A DNA stretch of 64,000 nt, taken from Massilia arenae (GTDB taxonomy: Bacteria > Pseudomonadota > Gammaproteobacteria > Burkholderiales > Burkholderiaceae_D). The position numbers and the translations under genes were made by a program. Positions 9,898 to 18,158 of this stretch are shown here, one piece after another. The DNA is taken from positions 124,001 to 188,000 of the forward strand of contig NZ_VPFD01000016.1 of assembly GCF_008014745.1 (NCBI RefSeq). Direction: 5' to 3'. Each line of letters begins with the position of its first letter. Position 1 is the stretch's first letter. The notes under the pieces were generated by a model. It was not told where the DNA came from, ran no database searches, and worked only from the letters and a program-made list of their open reading frames with translations.

Positions 9898-10232
9898 GCC
9901 TGCTTCTCCTCAATCGTCGCCTCGACCTTTTCCTTCACGGCTTTCGGCTCCTTCTTCTTGAACATCTCCAGCATGCGCTGGGTGACCAGGAAGCCGCCGA
10001 ACACGTTCACCGCCGCCAGCGCCACCGCCACCGTGCCGGCCACGCGCCCGGTCAGGCCCTCGGTCAGGCCGGCGGCCAGCATGGCGCCGACGATCACGAT
10101 CGCCGAGATGGCATTGGTGACCGCCATCAGGGGCGTGTGCAGCGCGGGGGTGACGGTCCAGACCACGTGGTAGCCGACGTAGATCGCCAGCACGAAGATG
10201 ATCAGGTTGATGATGGTGTGGCTGATGTCCAT
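9894..10232 (-). CDS. pntA2: NAD(P) transhydrogenase subunit alpha part 2 (membrane part)
   Basis: This small membrane subunit corresponds to the C-terminal hydrophobic region of E. coli PntA. The start at 10232 (MDISHTIINLIIFVLAIYVG) is preferred over an upstream in-frame ATG at 10295 because the latter would overlap pntA1 and add non-family residues. The 112 residues include three or four transmembrane segments. The PntA subunit is split into two genes, as in Rhodospirillum rubrum and many betaproteobacteria. Confidence 0.93.
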   Translation of the reverse strand: MDISHTIINLIIFVLAIYVGYHVVWTVTPALHTPLMAVTNAISAIVIVGAMLAAGLTEGLTGRVAGTVAVALAAVNVFGGFLVTQRMLEMFKKKEPKAVKEKVEATIEEKQA

Positions 10233-10272
10233 GCCTAGTCTCCTGTCTAGTTCTGGTCCTGCCTGAATCGAT

Positions 10273-11385
10273 CTACTTGCGCAGCACTTCCCCACCGGCG
10301 CACACCAGCGTCGCGGTCACGATCTCGTCCTCGCGGTCGATGAAGAAGCGGTCGTCCTTGTCGATCACGAGCTTGAGGAAGTCCAGCACGTTGCGCGCAT
10401 ACAGGGCCGACGCATCGGCCGGCACCAGCGCCGCCAGGTTCGGCTCGCCGATGATGTGCACCCCGTGCCTGATCACTGTCTTGTCCAGCTCCGTCAGCGG
10501 ACAGTTGCCGCCCTGGGCAATGGCCATGTCGACGATCACGGAGCCCGGCTTCATGGCGCGCACCGTCTCTTCGCCGATCAGGATAGGCGCCTTGCGGCCC
10601 GGGATCAGGGCGGTGGTGACGATGATGTCGGCCAGTTTCGCGCGCTCGTGCACCAGTTCTCCCTGGCGCCGCATCCAGTCGGCCGGCATCGGCCGCGCAT
10701 AGCCGCCGCTGCCCTGGGCGATCTCGCGCTCCTCGTCGGTCACATACGGCACGTCGATGAATTTGGCGCCGAGCGACTCCACCTGTTCCTTGACGGGTGG
10801 GCGCACGTCGGACGCCTCGATCACGGCGCCCAGGCGCTTGGCGGTGGCGATCGCCTGCAGCCCGGCCACGCCCACGCCCATGATCAGCACGCGCGCCGCC
10901 TTGACCGTGCCGGCCGCCGTCATCAGCATCGGCATGAAGCGTCCATAGGTATTGGCGGCCAGGAGGATGGCCTTGTAGCCGGCGATATTGGCCTGCGAAG
11001 AGAGTACGTCGAGCGACTGCGCGCGCGTGATGCGCGGCGCCGCTTCCAGTGCGAAGGCGGTGACGCCGCTCGCGGCCAGCGCGGACAGATTATCGGCGTC
11101 GAAGGGATCGAGCATCCCGACCAGCACCGCTTCGCGCCGCATCAGGCCGCGCTCGGCGGCGTCCGGGCTGCGCACCTTGAGGACCATGTCGGCGCCGAAA
11201 GCGGCGGCGGCATCGACGATGCTGGCGCCCGCCGCTTCATAGGCGCTGTCGGGCACCGCGGCATGCAGGCCGGCGCCGGACTGCACCAGGACCTGGTGTT
11301 TGGCGGCCAGTTTTTTGACGGTTTCGGGTGTTGCTGCAACACGCGTCTCGCCCGGCCTTGTCTCGGCCGGTATGCCTATCCTCAT
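10273..11385 (-). CDS. pntA1: NAD(P) transhydrogenase subunit alpha part 1 (NAD-binding)
   Basis: This soluble NAD(H)-binding domain I of transhydrogenase is related to alanine dehydrogenase. The start at 11385 (MRIGIPAETRPGETRVA) matches the conserved beginning of the family and has a strong GGAGGTG ribosome binding site immediately upstream; the upstream ATG at 11418 is rejected. The 370-residue protein shows a Rossmann region around VLIMGVGVAGLQAIATAKR (about residue 168) and the mobile-loop-type segment near QGSGGYARPMP. It is the first gene of the pnt operon, followed by 40 bp to pntA2. Confidence 0.94.
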   Translation of the reverse strand: MRIGIPAETRPGETRVAATPETVKKLAAKHQVLVQSGAGLHAAVPDSAYEAAGASIVDAAAAFGADMVLKVRSPDAAERGLMRREAVLVGMLDPFDADNLSALAASGVTAFALEAAPRITRAQSLDVLSSQANIAGYKAILLAANTYGRFMPMLMTAAGTVKAARVLIMGVGVAGLQAIATAKRLGAVIEASDVRPPVKEQVESLGAKFIDVPYVTDEEREIAQGSGGYARPMPADWMRRQGELVHERAKLADIIVTTALIPGRKAPILIGEETVRAMKPGSVIVDMAIAQGGNCPLTELDKTVIRHGVHIIGEPNLAALVPADASALYARNVLDFLKLVIDKDDRFFIDREDEIVTATLVCAGGEVLRK

Positions 11386-11626
11386 GACACCTCCGTACGT
11401 TGGAATACTCGAGTGCACTACCTGTCTTTACGGCAAGTGTTCCAATATACCGTCTTTTAATGAATTTGCAATGCTTATGACAAAACTCATGCCGCTCGGG
11501 CGATTTGCCGGCATTTTTGCGACAGATCAAGCCGAATTAACGACAGGCAAGCGCCACAGGAAGGGCAAGGCTGAGCAGAGCAGCCCCCGCCCGAGGTAGA
11601 ATACCGGCTCATTTTCAAGGACAGGC

Positions 11627-12109
11627 ATGAGCGACATCTTCAAACCATCGGTTACCGTGGCTGCGATCATCGAGCACGAGGGCCGTTTCCTGCTGATCGA
11701 AGAAGAGACGAGCGAGGGCGTCAAGCTGAACCAGCCCGCCGGTCATCTCGACCCGCACGAATCGCTGGAACAAGCGGTCGTGCGCGAAGCGCTCGAGGAA
11801 ACCGCCCACGAGTTCATACCGCGCACGCTGGTGGGAATGTATATGTCGCGCTACCACTCGAAGTCGCGCAATGCCGACGTCACCTACCTGCGCTTCACCT
11901 TCGCCGGGGCCGTCGGCCGCAAGTTCGACCAGCCGCTCGACGAAGGCATCCTGCGCACCCTGTGGATGACGCGCGACGAGATCGCCGCCACCGCCGACCG
12001 CCACCGCAGCCCGATCGTGCTCCGGTGCGTGGACGACTACCTGTCTGGCCAGAGCACGCCCCTGTCCCTGCTGCACACCCATCCCTCGGTGTTCGAGGGC
12101 GGGATCTGA
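11627..12109 (+). CDS. nudJ: NUDIX hydrolase, NudJ-like
   Basis: This is a 160-residue Nudix phosphohydrolase. The Nudix box reads G-HLDPH-E-SLEQAVV-RE-ALEET-A (residues about 44-66); the usual glycine after EET is alanine. E. coli NudJ hydrolyses thiamine pyrophosphates and nucleoside di/triphosphates and sits directly before mnmA, as here (18-bp gap). The name rests on this synteny plus family membership. Confidence 0.85.
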   Translation: MSDIFKPSVTVAAIIEHEGRFLLIEEETSEGVKLNQPAGHLDPHESLEQAVVREALEETAHEFIPRTLVGMYMSRYHSKSRNADVTYLRFTFAGAVGRKFDQPLDEGILRTLWMTRDEIAATADRHRSPIVLRCVDDYLSGQSTPLSLLHTHPSVFEGGI

Positions 12110-12127
12110 ATTCAATACGGACGTAAC

Positions 12128-13240
12128 ATGAGCAAGAAAAAAGTCGTGATCGGGATGTCGGGCGGAGTCGACTCCTCGGTCGCGGCGTGGATGCTGAAAG
12201 AACAAGGCTACGACGTGGTCGGCCTGTTCATGAAGAACTGGGAAGACGACGACGACTCCGAATACTGTTCGACGCGCCAGGACTGGATCGACGCGGCCAG
12301 TGTGGCCGACGTGGTCGGGGTCGACATCGAGGCGGTCAATTTCGCGTCCGAATACAAGGACCGCGTGTTCGCCGAGTTCCTGCGCGAATACCAGGCCGGC
12401 CGCACGCCCAACCCGGACGTGCTGTGCAACGCCGAGATCAAGTTCAAGGCCTTCCTCGACCATGCGATGAAGCTGGGCGCCGACCTGATCGCCACCGGCC
12501 ACTACGCGCGCGTGCGCGAGAACACGGGCAGCGGCAAGTTCGAACTGCTGAAGGCTTTCGACGCCACCAAGGACCAGAGTTACTTCCTGCACCGCCTGAA
12601 CCAGGCGCAGCTCTCGAAGTCGCTGTTCCCGCTGGGCGAGATCCCGAAGACCGAGGTGCGCAAGATCGCTGAGAAGCTCAAGCTCCCGAACGCGGCCAAG
12701 AAGGATTCGACCGGCATCTGCTTCATCGGCGAGCGCCCGTTCCGCGACTTCCTTAACCGCTACCTGTCCTATAAACCGGGCCCGATCAGGCTCGACGACG
12801 GCAGCAAGGTCGGCGAACACGTCGGCCTGTCGTTCTACACGCTGGGCCAGCGCAAGGGCATCGGCATCGGCGGCCTCAAATCGCGCAAGACCGCCGACGG
12901 CATCAGCGAGCCGTGGTTCGTGGCGCGCAAGGACATCGAGGCCAACACCCTGTACATCGTGCAGGGCCATGACCACCCATGGCTGCTGTCGAACCGCCTG
13001 GAGGCCGGCCAGGCCAGCTGGATCGCGGGCGAGGCCCCCGATCCGCGCGAGCTGGCGGCCAAGACCCGCTATCGCCAGGCCGACGTGGCCTGCAAGGTGC
13101 TGGCCGAAGGCGACAGCAGATTTGCCCTCGACTTCACCGACCCGCAATGGGCGGTCACGCCCGGCCAGTCGGCCGTGCTGTACGACGGCGACGTCTGCCT
13201 GGGCGGCGGCATCATCGACGCCCGCTCGGGCCCCGCCTGA
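12128..13240 (+). CDS. mnmA: tRNA-specific 2-thiouridylase MnmA
   Basis: This enzyme thiolates the wobble uridine (U34) of tRNA-Lys, -Glu and -Gln, using sulfur relayed from IscS/Tus proteins. The 370-residue enzyme has the PP-loop [13 protein letters not shown] (residues about 8-20). The two catalytic cysteines lie in the VLCNAEIKF and [12 protein letters not shown] segments, and the C-terminal beta-barrel domain is complete. It forms a two-gene unit with nudJ and converges with the EAL gene, whose stop is 7 bp away. Confidence 0.97.
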   Translation: MSKKKVVIGMSGGVDSSVAAWMLKEQGYDVVGLFMKNWEDDDDSEYCSTRQDWIDAASVADVVGVDIEAVNFASEYKDRVFAEFLREYQAGRTPNPDVLCNAEIKFKAFLDHAMKLGADLIATGHYARVRENTGSGKFELLKAFDATKDQSYFLHRLNQAQLSKSLFPLGEIPKTEVRKIAEKLKLPNAAKKDSTGICFIGERPFRDFLNRYLSYKPGPIRLDDGSKVGEHVGLSFYTLGQRKGIGIGGLKSRKTADGISEPWFVARKDIEANTLYIVQGHDHPWLLSNRLEAGQASWIAGEAPDPRELAAKTRYRQADVACKVLAEGDSRFALDFTDPQWAVTPGQSAVLYDGDVCLGGGIIDARSGPA

Positions 13241-13247
13241 GCAGTCC

Positions 13248-15026
13248 TTAGCGAGCGCGCCCGGCCAGCCATTCGGCCAGCGCGTTCGGGGCCAGCGGGC
13301 GCGCGTGCAGGTAGCCCTGCACCTCGTCGCAGCCCGCCGCGCGCAGGAAATCCTCCACTTCCACCGTCTCCACGCCTTCGGCCACCACCTTGTGGCCCAG
13401 GTCGTGCGACAGCTTGATCATCGTCCCCACCAGCGCGCGCCGGCGTTCGTCATGCGCCAGGTTGCGCATGAAGCTCTGGTCGATCTTGACCACGTTGGCC
13501 GGCAGGCTTTGCAGGTACGACAGGCTGCTGTAGCCGGTGCCGAAATCGTCGATCGCCAACTGCACGCCGGCCTGCGCCAGGCGTTCCAGCGTGGCCTGCG
13601 CCACCTTCGGGTTGCGCATCAGCGCGCTCTCGGTGAGCTCGATCGCCAGGCTCGATGGCGGCAGGCCGTGGCGCACCAGGAGCTTCAATACGCGATCGCA
13701 GAAGTCCGGCTCTTCCAGGTTCACCGCCGACACGTTCACCGCCACCTGCAAGGTGACGCCTTCCTGGCGCCATGCGGCCATCTGGCGCATCGCGGCGGCC
13801 AGCACCCATTCGGTGGTGGCGCGCGCCAGCGAGGTGCCTTCGATCACCGGGATGAATTCACCCGGCGAGATGACGCCCGCCTCGGGATGGCTCCAGCGCA
13901 GCAGCGCCTCGACGCTGGCGCAGGCGCCGTCGTGCAGGCCGACCTTGGGCTGGTACACCAGGTGCAGCTGGTTGCGGCTCTCGAGCGCGGCGCCGAAGGC
14001 GTTCACCAGCCAGAAGCGGCGCTGCAGGATGGCGTCGTGCTCGGACGAGAACACCCGCACGCAGCGCTCGGCGGCCAGGCCGTCGTGGGCCGCGCTGTGC
14101 ATATTGCGCAGCAGGTCCAGCCCCTCGGTCTGGCCGACCGTGAACGGCGCGATGCCGACCGTGACGGTGGTGATGAAGCGCGCCTGGCCGTGGCTGGCGC
14201 GCGCGTCGAGCCACGACTGCATGTGGGTGCGGAAGGTCTCGAGCGTGACGCCGCGCGGCGCGAAGAAGGCGAACTGGGTGCTGCCGACATGATAGATCTT
14301 GCCGGAGCCGGCCAGGCGCAGCTGCGGCACCACGTCGCGCACCATCTCGTCCAGGTAGCCGGCTCCCATCACGCGCTGGGCGTCGCTCAGCTCTTGCGGG
14401 CTGGCCAGGCTGACCAGGGCCGCCAGGCGCATGTCGCCGGCCGGCTCGGCCAGTTCCATGTCGTTGAAGTCGACGATGAACTGGTTGCGGTTGGGCAGGC
14501 CGCTGACCGGGTCGATCCGCCCCAGCGCATGCTGCAGCTCGATCTGCGTCATCACCATCGTCGCCAGGTCCTGCAGCGCCTGGCGCTCGGCTTCCGTCAC
14601 CTGGCGCGGTTCGGTGCCCAGCACGCACATCGCTCCCAGCGCAAAACCGTCGCTGGTCACGAGCGGTGCACCGGCGTAGAAACGGATGCCGTCCGCGGCC
14701 AGCTTGCTGTCGCGAAAATAGGAATTTTCAAGCAGGTCAGGCACGACCAGCACGTGGGCCGTATCGGCCACCTCTGCGCATGGCGCGCGCAGGCGCGGAA
14801 TCGAGTCATGCCCGACGCCGACCTTCGACTTGAACCATTGGCGGTCGCTGTCGGTCAGCGACACCGCCGCGATCGGCAGATTGAACAACTGGGCAGCCAT
14901 TCGCGTGATGCGGTCGAAGGCCTCGCTCGGCGGGGTGTCCAGCAATTCGAGGCGATGCAGGGCTTCGAGACGCGCCGCTTCATGGAGGGACGGGGCCAAT
15001 AGTGCTGGTTCGATCGGTGAGTTCAT
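13248..15026 (-). CDS. GAF - degenerate GGDEF - EAL protein (c-di-GMP phosphodiesterase)
   Basis: The start MNSPIEPALL at 15026 is preferred over an in-frame ATG at 15050. Of 592 residues, about 20-165 form a GAF sensor (RQWFKSKVG and IRFYAGAPL signatures) and about 170-330 a GGDEF domain whose signature is replaced by VGSTQF, so no cyclase activity is expected. Residues about 345-590 form an EAL domain with an intact set: EALLRW, NVSAVNL, ELTES, DDFGTGYSS, VKIDQSF and AEGVET. It should hydrolyse c-di-GMP, with the GAF and dead GGDEF domains as regulators. Its GAF domain resembles that of the divergently transcribed neighbour (15199), implying a shared stimulus. No membrane segment is seen, so it is cytoplasmic. 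Confidence 0.9.
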   Translation of the reverse strand: MNSPIEPALLAPSLHEAARLEALHRLELLDTPPSEAFDRITRMAAQLFNLPIAAVSLTDSDRQWFKSKVGVGHDSIPRLRAPCAEVADTAHVLVVPDLLENSYFRDSKLAADGIRFYAGAPLVTSDGFALGAMCVLGTEPRQVTEAERQALQDLATMVMTQIELQHALGRIDPVSGLPNRNQFIVDFNDMELAEPAGDMRLAALVSLASPQELSDAQRVMGAGYLDEMVRDVVPQLRLAGSGKIYHVGSTQFAFFAPRGVTLETFRTHMQSWLDARASHGQARFITTVTVGIAPFTVGQTEGLDLLRNMHSAAHDGLAAERCVRVFSSEHDAILQRRFWLVNAFGAALESRNQLHLVYQPKVGLHDGACASVEALLRWSHPEAGVISPGEFIPVIEGTSLARATTEWVLAAAMRQMAAWRQEGVTLQVAVNVSAVNLEEPDFCDRVLKLLVRHGLPPSSLAIELTESALMRNPKVAQATLERLAQAGVQLAIDDFGTGYSSLSYLQSLPANVVKIDQSFMRNLAHDERRRALVGTMIKLSHDLGHKVVAEGVETVEVEDFLRAAGCDEVQGYLHARPLAPNALAEWLAGRAR

Positions 15027-15198
15027 GGTTGGCCCCTGGCTGGCGCACATGCACCAGAAATGACGGAATTGACGAGTTATGATTCATTGTTGCAATAAAA
15101 ATTCCCGCAGTCAACAATTATCACCAATTCTATCGTCACATTCGTCATTTTTTTGTTGCTTAGTGTAAAATTCACGTATTGCAGCAATACAGCACACG

Positions 15199-15927
15199 AT
15201 GATGACGAGAACCGACGACGATCCGATCCTGACCACGCGCGAAGCGGCGCGGCTGCTGGGGGTGGCGGTGAGCACCGCCCAGGTCTGGATGGAAGGCGGC
15301 GCGCTGCCGACCTGGAAGACGCCTGGCGGCCATCGCCGGGTGCGCCTGAGCGCGGTGACCCAGCTGATGCGGCAACGCGAGGCCAGCCTGCCCATGGCGC
15401 AGGCCGAGCGGCTCTCCGGCGAGTTCCTCCCGACGCAGTCTCCAGGGTATCCGGTGGCGTCCAACGAAGCGCAGCGCCTGACGGCGCTGGCCGCGACGAA
15501 GCTGATGGACTCGGCCGAGGAAGAAATGTTCGACCGCCTGACGTGGCTGGCCAGCCACGTGACCGAATGCCCCATGGCCCTGCTGACCTTATTGTCCGGC
15601 CAGCGCCAGTGGTTCAAGTCGCGCATCGGTATCGAGCGGCGCGAGACCCCGCGCGAGGTGGCCTTCTGCAGCCATACGATCATGCAGGACGGCGCATTCG
15701 TGGTGGAAGATGCTGGCGCCGACCCGCGCTTCGCCGCCAATCCCCTGGTGACGGGCGCGCCGCATATCCGCTTCTATGCGGGCTATCCGGTACTCGACGC
15801 CAACGGGCTGGCGCTCGGTTCGCTGTGCGTGCTGGACCGCGAGCCGCGCCGCCTGCGCGAGCGCGAATTGCGCGCGCTGCGCGAACTGGCCGCCATCGCG
15901 TCCGACGAAGTCAGGCGCCGCGGCTAA
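15199..15927 (+). CDS. HTH (MerR/excisionase-like) - GAF domain protein
   Basis: The 242-residue protein begins with a MerR/HTH_17-type DNA-binding domain: LTTREAARLLGV then GGHRRVRLSAV (residues about 11-60). It continues with a GAF domain (about 95-240; RQWFKSRIGI, FCSHTI, IRFYAGYPV, SLCVLDREPR). The architecture suggests a one-component regulator whose GAF ligand controls DNA binding. Its GAF resembles that of the divergent EAL protein; the two share a 172-bp intergenic region that probably holds both promoters. The target genes are unknown; the shared promoter region is the obvious first candidate (inference). Confidence 0.85.
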   Translation: MMTRTDDDPILTTREAARLLGVAVSTAQVWMEGGALPTWKTPGGHRRVRLSAVTQLMRQREASLPMAQAERLSGEFLPTQSPGYPVASNEAQRLTALAATKLMDSAEEEMFDRLTWLASHVTECPMALLTLLSGQRQWFKSRIGIERRETPREVAFCSHTIMQDGAFVVEDAGADPRFAANPLVTGAPHIRFYAGYPVLDANGLALGSLCVLDREPRRLRERELRALRELAAIASDEVRRRG

Positions 15928-15933
15928 CGGCGC

Positions 15934-16329
15934 TCACTCGGCCTTCGGTGCCGCCTGCTGCTTCTTGACGAAGGCGATCACGGTATTGCGGATGGTCTTG
16001 AGCACGGTGTCGGCCTTGAACGGCTTGACGATGAAGCCGTGCACGCCGCGCGCCGCCGCCGACTGCACCGCCTGCGCATCGAGCGTGCCCGAGACCAGGA
16101 AGATCAGGGTCTTGGGCAGCTCGGCGCGCAGCTGTTCGACCACGTTGTTGCCGTCCTCGACCTGCTCGCGCGCGATGCAGAGCACGTGTGGGCGGTGCTT
16201 GATCGCCAGGCCGTAGCCGAGCGCGCTGGTGTGGGTCGCCCCCACCACCTCGTAACTGCCGTCGGCCAGCACGGTGCCCAGCATCGACCGCGAGACCGCG
16301 TTTCCATCCACGATTACCGCCTTGAGCAT
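15934..16329 (-). CDS. Degenerate CheY-like receiver domain (pseudo-receiver)
   Basis: This is a stand-alone 131-residue receiver fold. The conserved lysine is kept in GFIVKPF (K102) and a serine occupies the switch Thr/Ser site (FLVSGT, S80). However, the phosphoacceptor position after beta-3 reads PHVLCIARE, placing Ala53 where Asp is expected, and the N-terminal acidic pair is reduced to VDG. It therefore is unlikely to be phosphorylated in the usual way and may signal by protein contact. It converges with the HTH-GAF gene (6-bp gap) and precedes no kinase. Confidence 0.8.
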   Translation of the reverse strand: MLKAVIVDGNAVSRSMLGTVLADGSYEVVGATHTSALGYGLAIKHRPHVLCIAREQVEDGNNVVEQLRAELPKTLIFLVSGTLDAQAVQSAAARGVHGFIVKPFKADTVLKTIRNTVIAFVKKQQAAPKAE

Positions 16330-16344
16330 CGCGTCGCTTTCTGT

Positions 16345-17121
16345 TTAGTGAGAGTCATAGGCCAGCATATTCCAGGTCACGCCCAGGCGCACGTCGAGCT
16401 TGAGCGACACCAGGCAACGCGAGATCTCGAGTATCTCACGCTCGGCACGGAGCCTTTCGCCCAGCGGCGTCTTGAGGATGCCGGCGCCCTGGACCACGGC
16501 GTCGAGGCTGCCGTAGGCATTGAGCAGGCGCGCGGCCGTCTTCATGCCGACCTTGGACACGCCCGGCACGCCGTCGGTCGGGTCGCCCATCAGCGCCAGC
16601 AGGTCGTGCAGCCGCTCGGGCGCCACGCCGAAGCGCTGGCGCACCCAGGCGTCGTCATGCCATTCGTTCTTGAAATGGTCCCATACCAGCGCGCCGTGCG
16701 CGATCAGCGGATGCAAGTCCTTGTCGGTGGTGGCGACGATGGCCTCCCCGCGTCCTTCCGACAGCCAGCGCATCACGCCGGTGGCGATCACGTCGTCGGC
16801 CTCGACCTCGGGAATCGACACCACGTGCAGGCCCGCCGCGCGCAGGCGCTCGTGGAACTCGGGCAGCGCCGCGCGCAGTTCATGGGGCATCGCCGCCCTG
16901 CCTTCGCGATAGCGCGGATACAGGGCGTGGCGCCAGTTATCGCCGCCGTGGTCGAAGGCCGCCAGCACGTGGGTCGGCGCATGCGTATCGAGCACCTTGC
17001 GAAACGACGAGAAGGCGTGGCGCAAGGCGATACTGGCCTTCAGGTCCGAGTCCGGTTCGGGACTGGCCTCGTACACCCGGCGTACGATGTTCAGGCCGTC
17101 GATGGCGAGCAGCTTGGCCAT
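16345..17121 (-). CDS. 5'-3' exonuclease / flap endonuclease, Xni-like
   Basis: This 258-residue protein corresponds to the N-terminal nuclease domain of DNA polymerase I without the polymerase. It has N-terminal LLAIDGLNIVRR, the metal-site segments EVEADDVIATG and ATTDKDLHPLI, and the helix-hairpin region DGVPGVSKVGMKTAARLL. Family members cleave 5' flaps and help process Okazaki fragments or DNA repair intermediates. It lies between a pseudo-receiver and a GST gene on the same strand, with no functional link evident. Confidence 0.9.
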   Translation of the reverse strand: MAKLLAIDGLNIVRRVYEASPEPDSDLKASIALRHAFSSFRKVLDTHAPTHVLAAFDHGGDNWRHALYPRYREGRAAMPHELRAALPEFHERLRAAGLHVVSIPEVEADDVIATGVMRWLSEGRGEAIVATTDKDLHPLIAHGALVWDHFKNEWHDDAWVRQRFGVAPERLHDLLALMGDPTDGVPGVSKVGMKTAARLLNAYGSLDAVVQGAGILKTPLGERLRAEREILEISRCLVSLKLDVRLGVTWNMLAYDSH

Positions 17122-17136
17122 GCTTGATGGATCCTC

Positions 17137-17811
17137 TTACGCCTTGCCGATCTCGTATTTGCCGCCACGCTCGAGCGCGCGCCCGTAAGCCGGGCGCGCA
17201 TGGATGCGCCTGAGGAAATCAAGCAGGTTCGGGTACTTGCCATCGAGCCCGCCGCGCGAGGCCGCCGCCTCCAGCGGGAAGCTCAGCTGGATGTCGGCCG
17301 CCGTGAATTCTTCGCCGGTGAACCAGGGGTGCTTGCCCAGCTCTCCTTCCAGGTAGGCCAGGTGCAGCGCGATCTGCGGCAGCACGAAGCTGCCCTTGAC
17401 CTTTTGCGCGATGCCGCGCGCGATCGGCTTGACGAAGAACGGCATCGGGCTGTTCTCGACCTTGTCGAACACCAGCTTGAGCAGCAGCGGCGGCATCGCC
17501 GAGCCTTCGGCGTAGTGCAGGAAGTGGGTATAGCGCAGGCGCGCCGGGGTGCCGGCCGCCGGCTTCAGGCGTCCCTGGCCGTACTGCTCGACCAGGTAGT
17601 CGACGATGGCGCCGGATTCGGCCACCACCAGCTCGCCGTCGCTGATGACGGGCGACTTGCCCAGCGGGTGCACGGCCTTGAGCTCGGGCGGCGCCAGCAT
17701 GGTCTTGGGGTCGCGCTGGTAGCGCTTGATCTCGTAGTCCAGGCCCAGCTCTTCCAGCAGCCACAGGATGCGCTGCGAGCGCGAGTTGTTCAGGTGGTGG
17801 ACGACGATCAT
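17137..17811 (-). CDS. Glutathione S-transferase family protein
   Basis: The start at 17811 gives a 224-residue protein beginning MIVVHHLNNSRSQRILWLLE, the thioredoxin-like GST N-domain with the SRSQR catalytic/GSH region. A LGKSPVI cis-proline and VVAESGAIVDYL GSH-contact segment follow, then an all-helical C-domain with FTAADIQLSFPLE. A longer in-frame extension runs back over neighbouring genes and is rejected. The role is probably detoxification or thiol redox chemistry; the substrate is unknown. A second, dissimilar GST lies at 25553-26167. Confidence 0.9.
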   Translation of the reverse strand: MIVVHHLNNSRSQRILWLLEELGLDYEIKRYQRDPKTMLAPPELKAVHPLGKSPVISDGELVVAESGAIVDYLVEQYGQGRLKPAAGTPARLRYTHFLHYAEGSAMPPLLLKLVFDKVENSPMPFFVKPIARGIAQKVKGSFVLPQIALHLAYLEGELGKHPWFTGEEFTAADIQLSFPLEAAASRGGLDGKYPNLLDFLRRIHARPAYGRALERGGKYEIGKA

Positions 17812-17870
17812 GGCGGATACGGGAAGTGGCGATGGGCGCCAGCTTAGCACTGTTGCGCATGCGCCAACAA

Positions 17871-17891
17871 GCCCGCGCCGACAGCGCGGGC
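17871..17891 (-). terminator. Hairpin at the end of the feo operon
   Basis: A perfect 8-bp stem (GCCCGCGC / GCGCGGGC) with a 5-nt loop lies 12 bp downstream of the last feo-operon gene. On the minus strand it is followed by TTGTT, so the U-tract is short. A role in transcription end or mRNA 3' stability is likely. Confidence 0.5.
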
Positions 17892-17903
17892 CGTGGAGAC
17901 GGA

Positions 17904-18155
17904 TCAGCGCTGGTGCAGCTTGATCACGCGGTGCTTGCCCGGCGGATCCGGTTGCTGGGGTGCGCAGCCGCTGCCGCAGCTGCCGCCGCCGCAACCGCCG
18001 CCGCCGGTCTTGTCGAGCCAGCGCGCGATGGCCGAGCTGCGCCCGCCCCGGGTCAGGCGCAGCACGATGCGCGCACGCAGGCTGGCCGACATGTACTTCG
18101 CGCCGAGGTACAGCGCGGCCAACGAGACGATGATGACGACGGCCAGTTCCTGCAT
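17904..18155 (-). CDS. Small membrane protein with Gly/Cys-rich tail, third gene of feo operon
   Basis: The 83-residue product has one N-terminal transmembrane helix (ELAVVIIVSLAALYLGAKYM, residues 3-22), a basic middle, and a Gly/Cys-rich tail GGGGCGGGSCGSGC (residues about 52-65) ending in a polar stretch. It starts 3 bp after the feoB stop, so it is certainly co-expressed with feoAB. The layout (one helix plus clustered Cys) recalls the FeoB-associated Cys-rich membrane proteins of other phyla and occupies the place of FeoC. A role in metal handling or FeoB regulation is inferred, not shown. I do not recognise a named family with certainty. Confidence 0.8.
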   Translation of the reverse strand: MQELAVVIIVSLAALYLGAKYMSASLRARIVLRLTRGGRSSAIARWLDKTGGGGCGGGSCGSGCAPQQPDPPGKHRVIKLHQR

Positions 18156-18158
18156 GAT

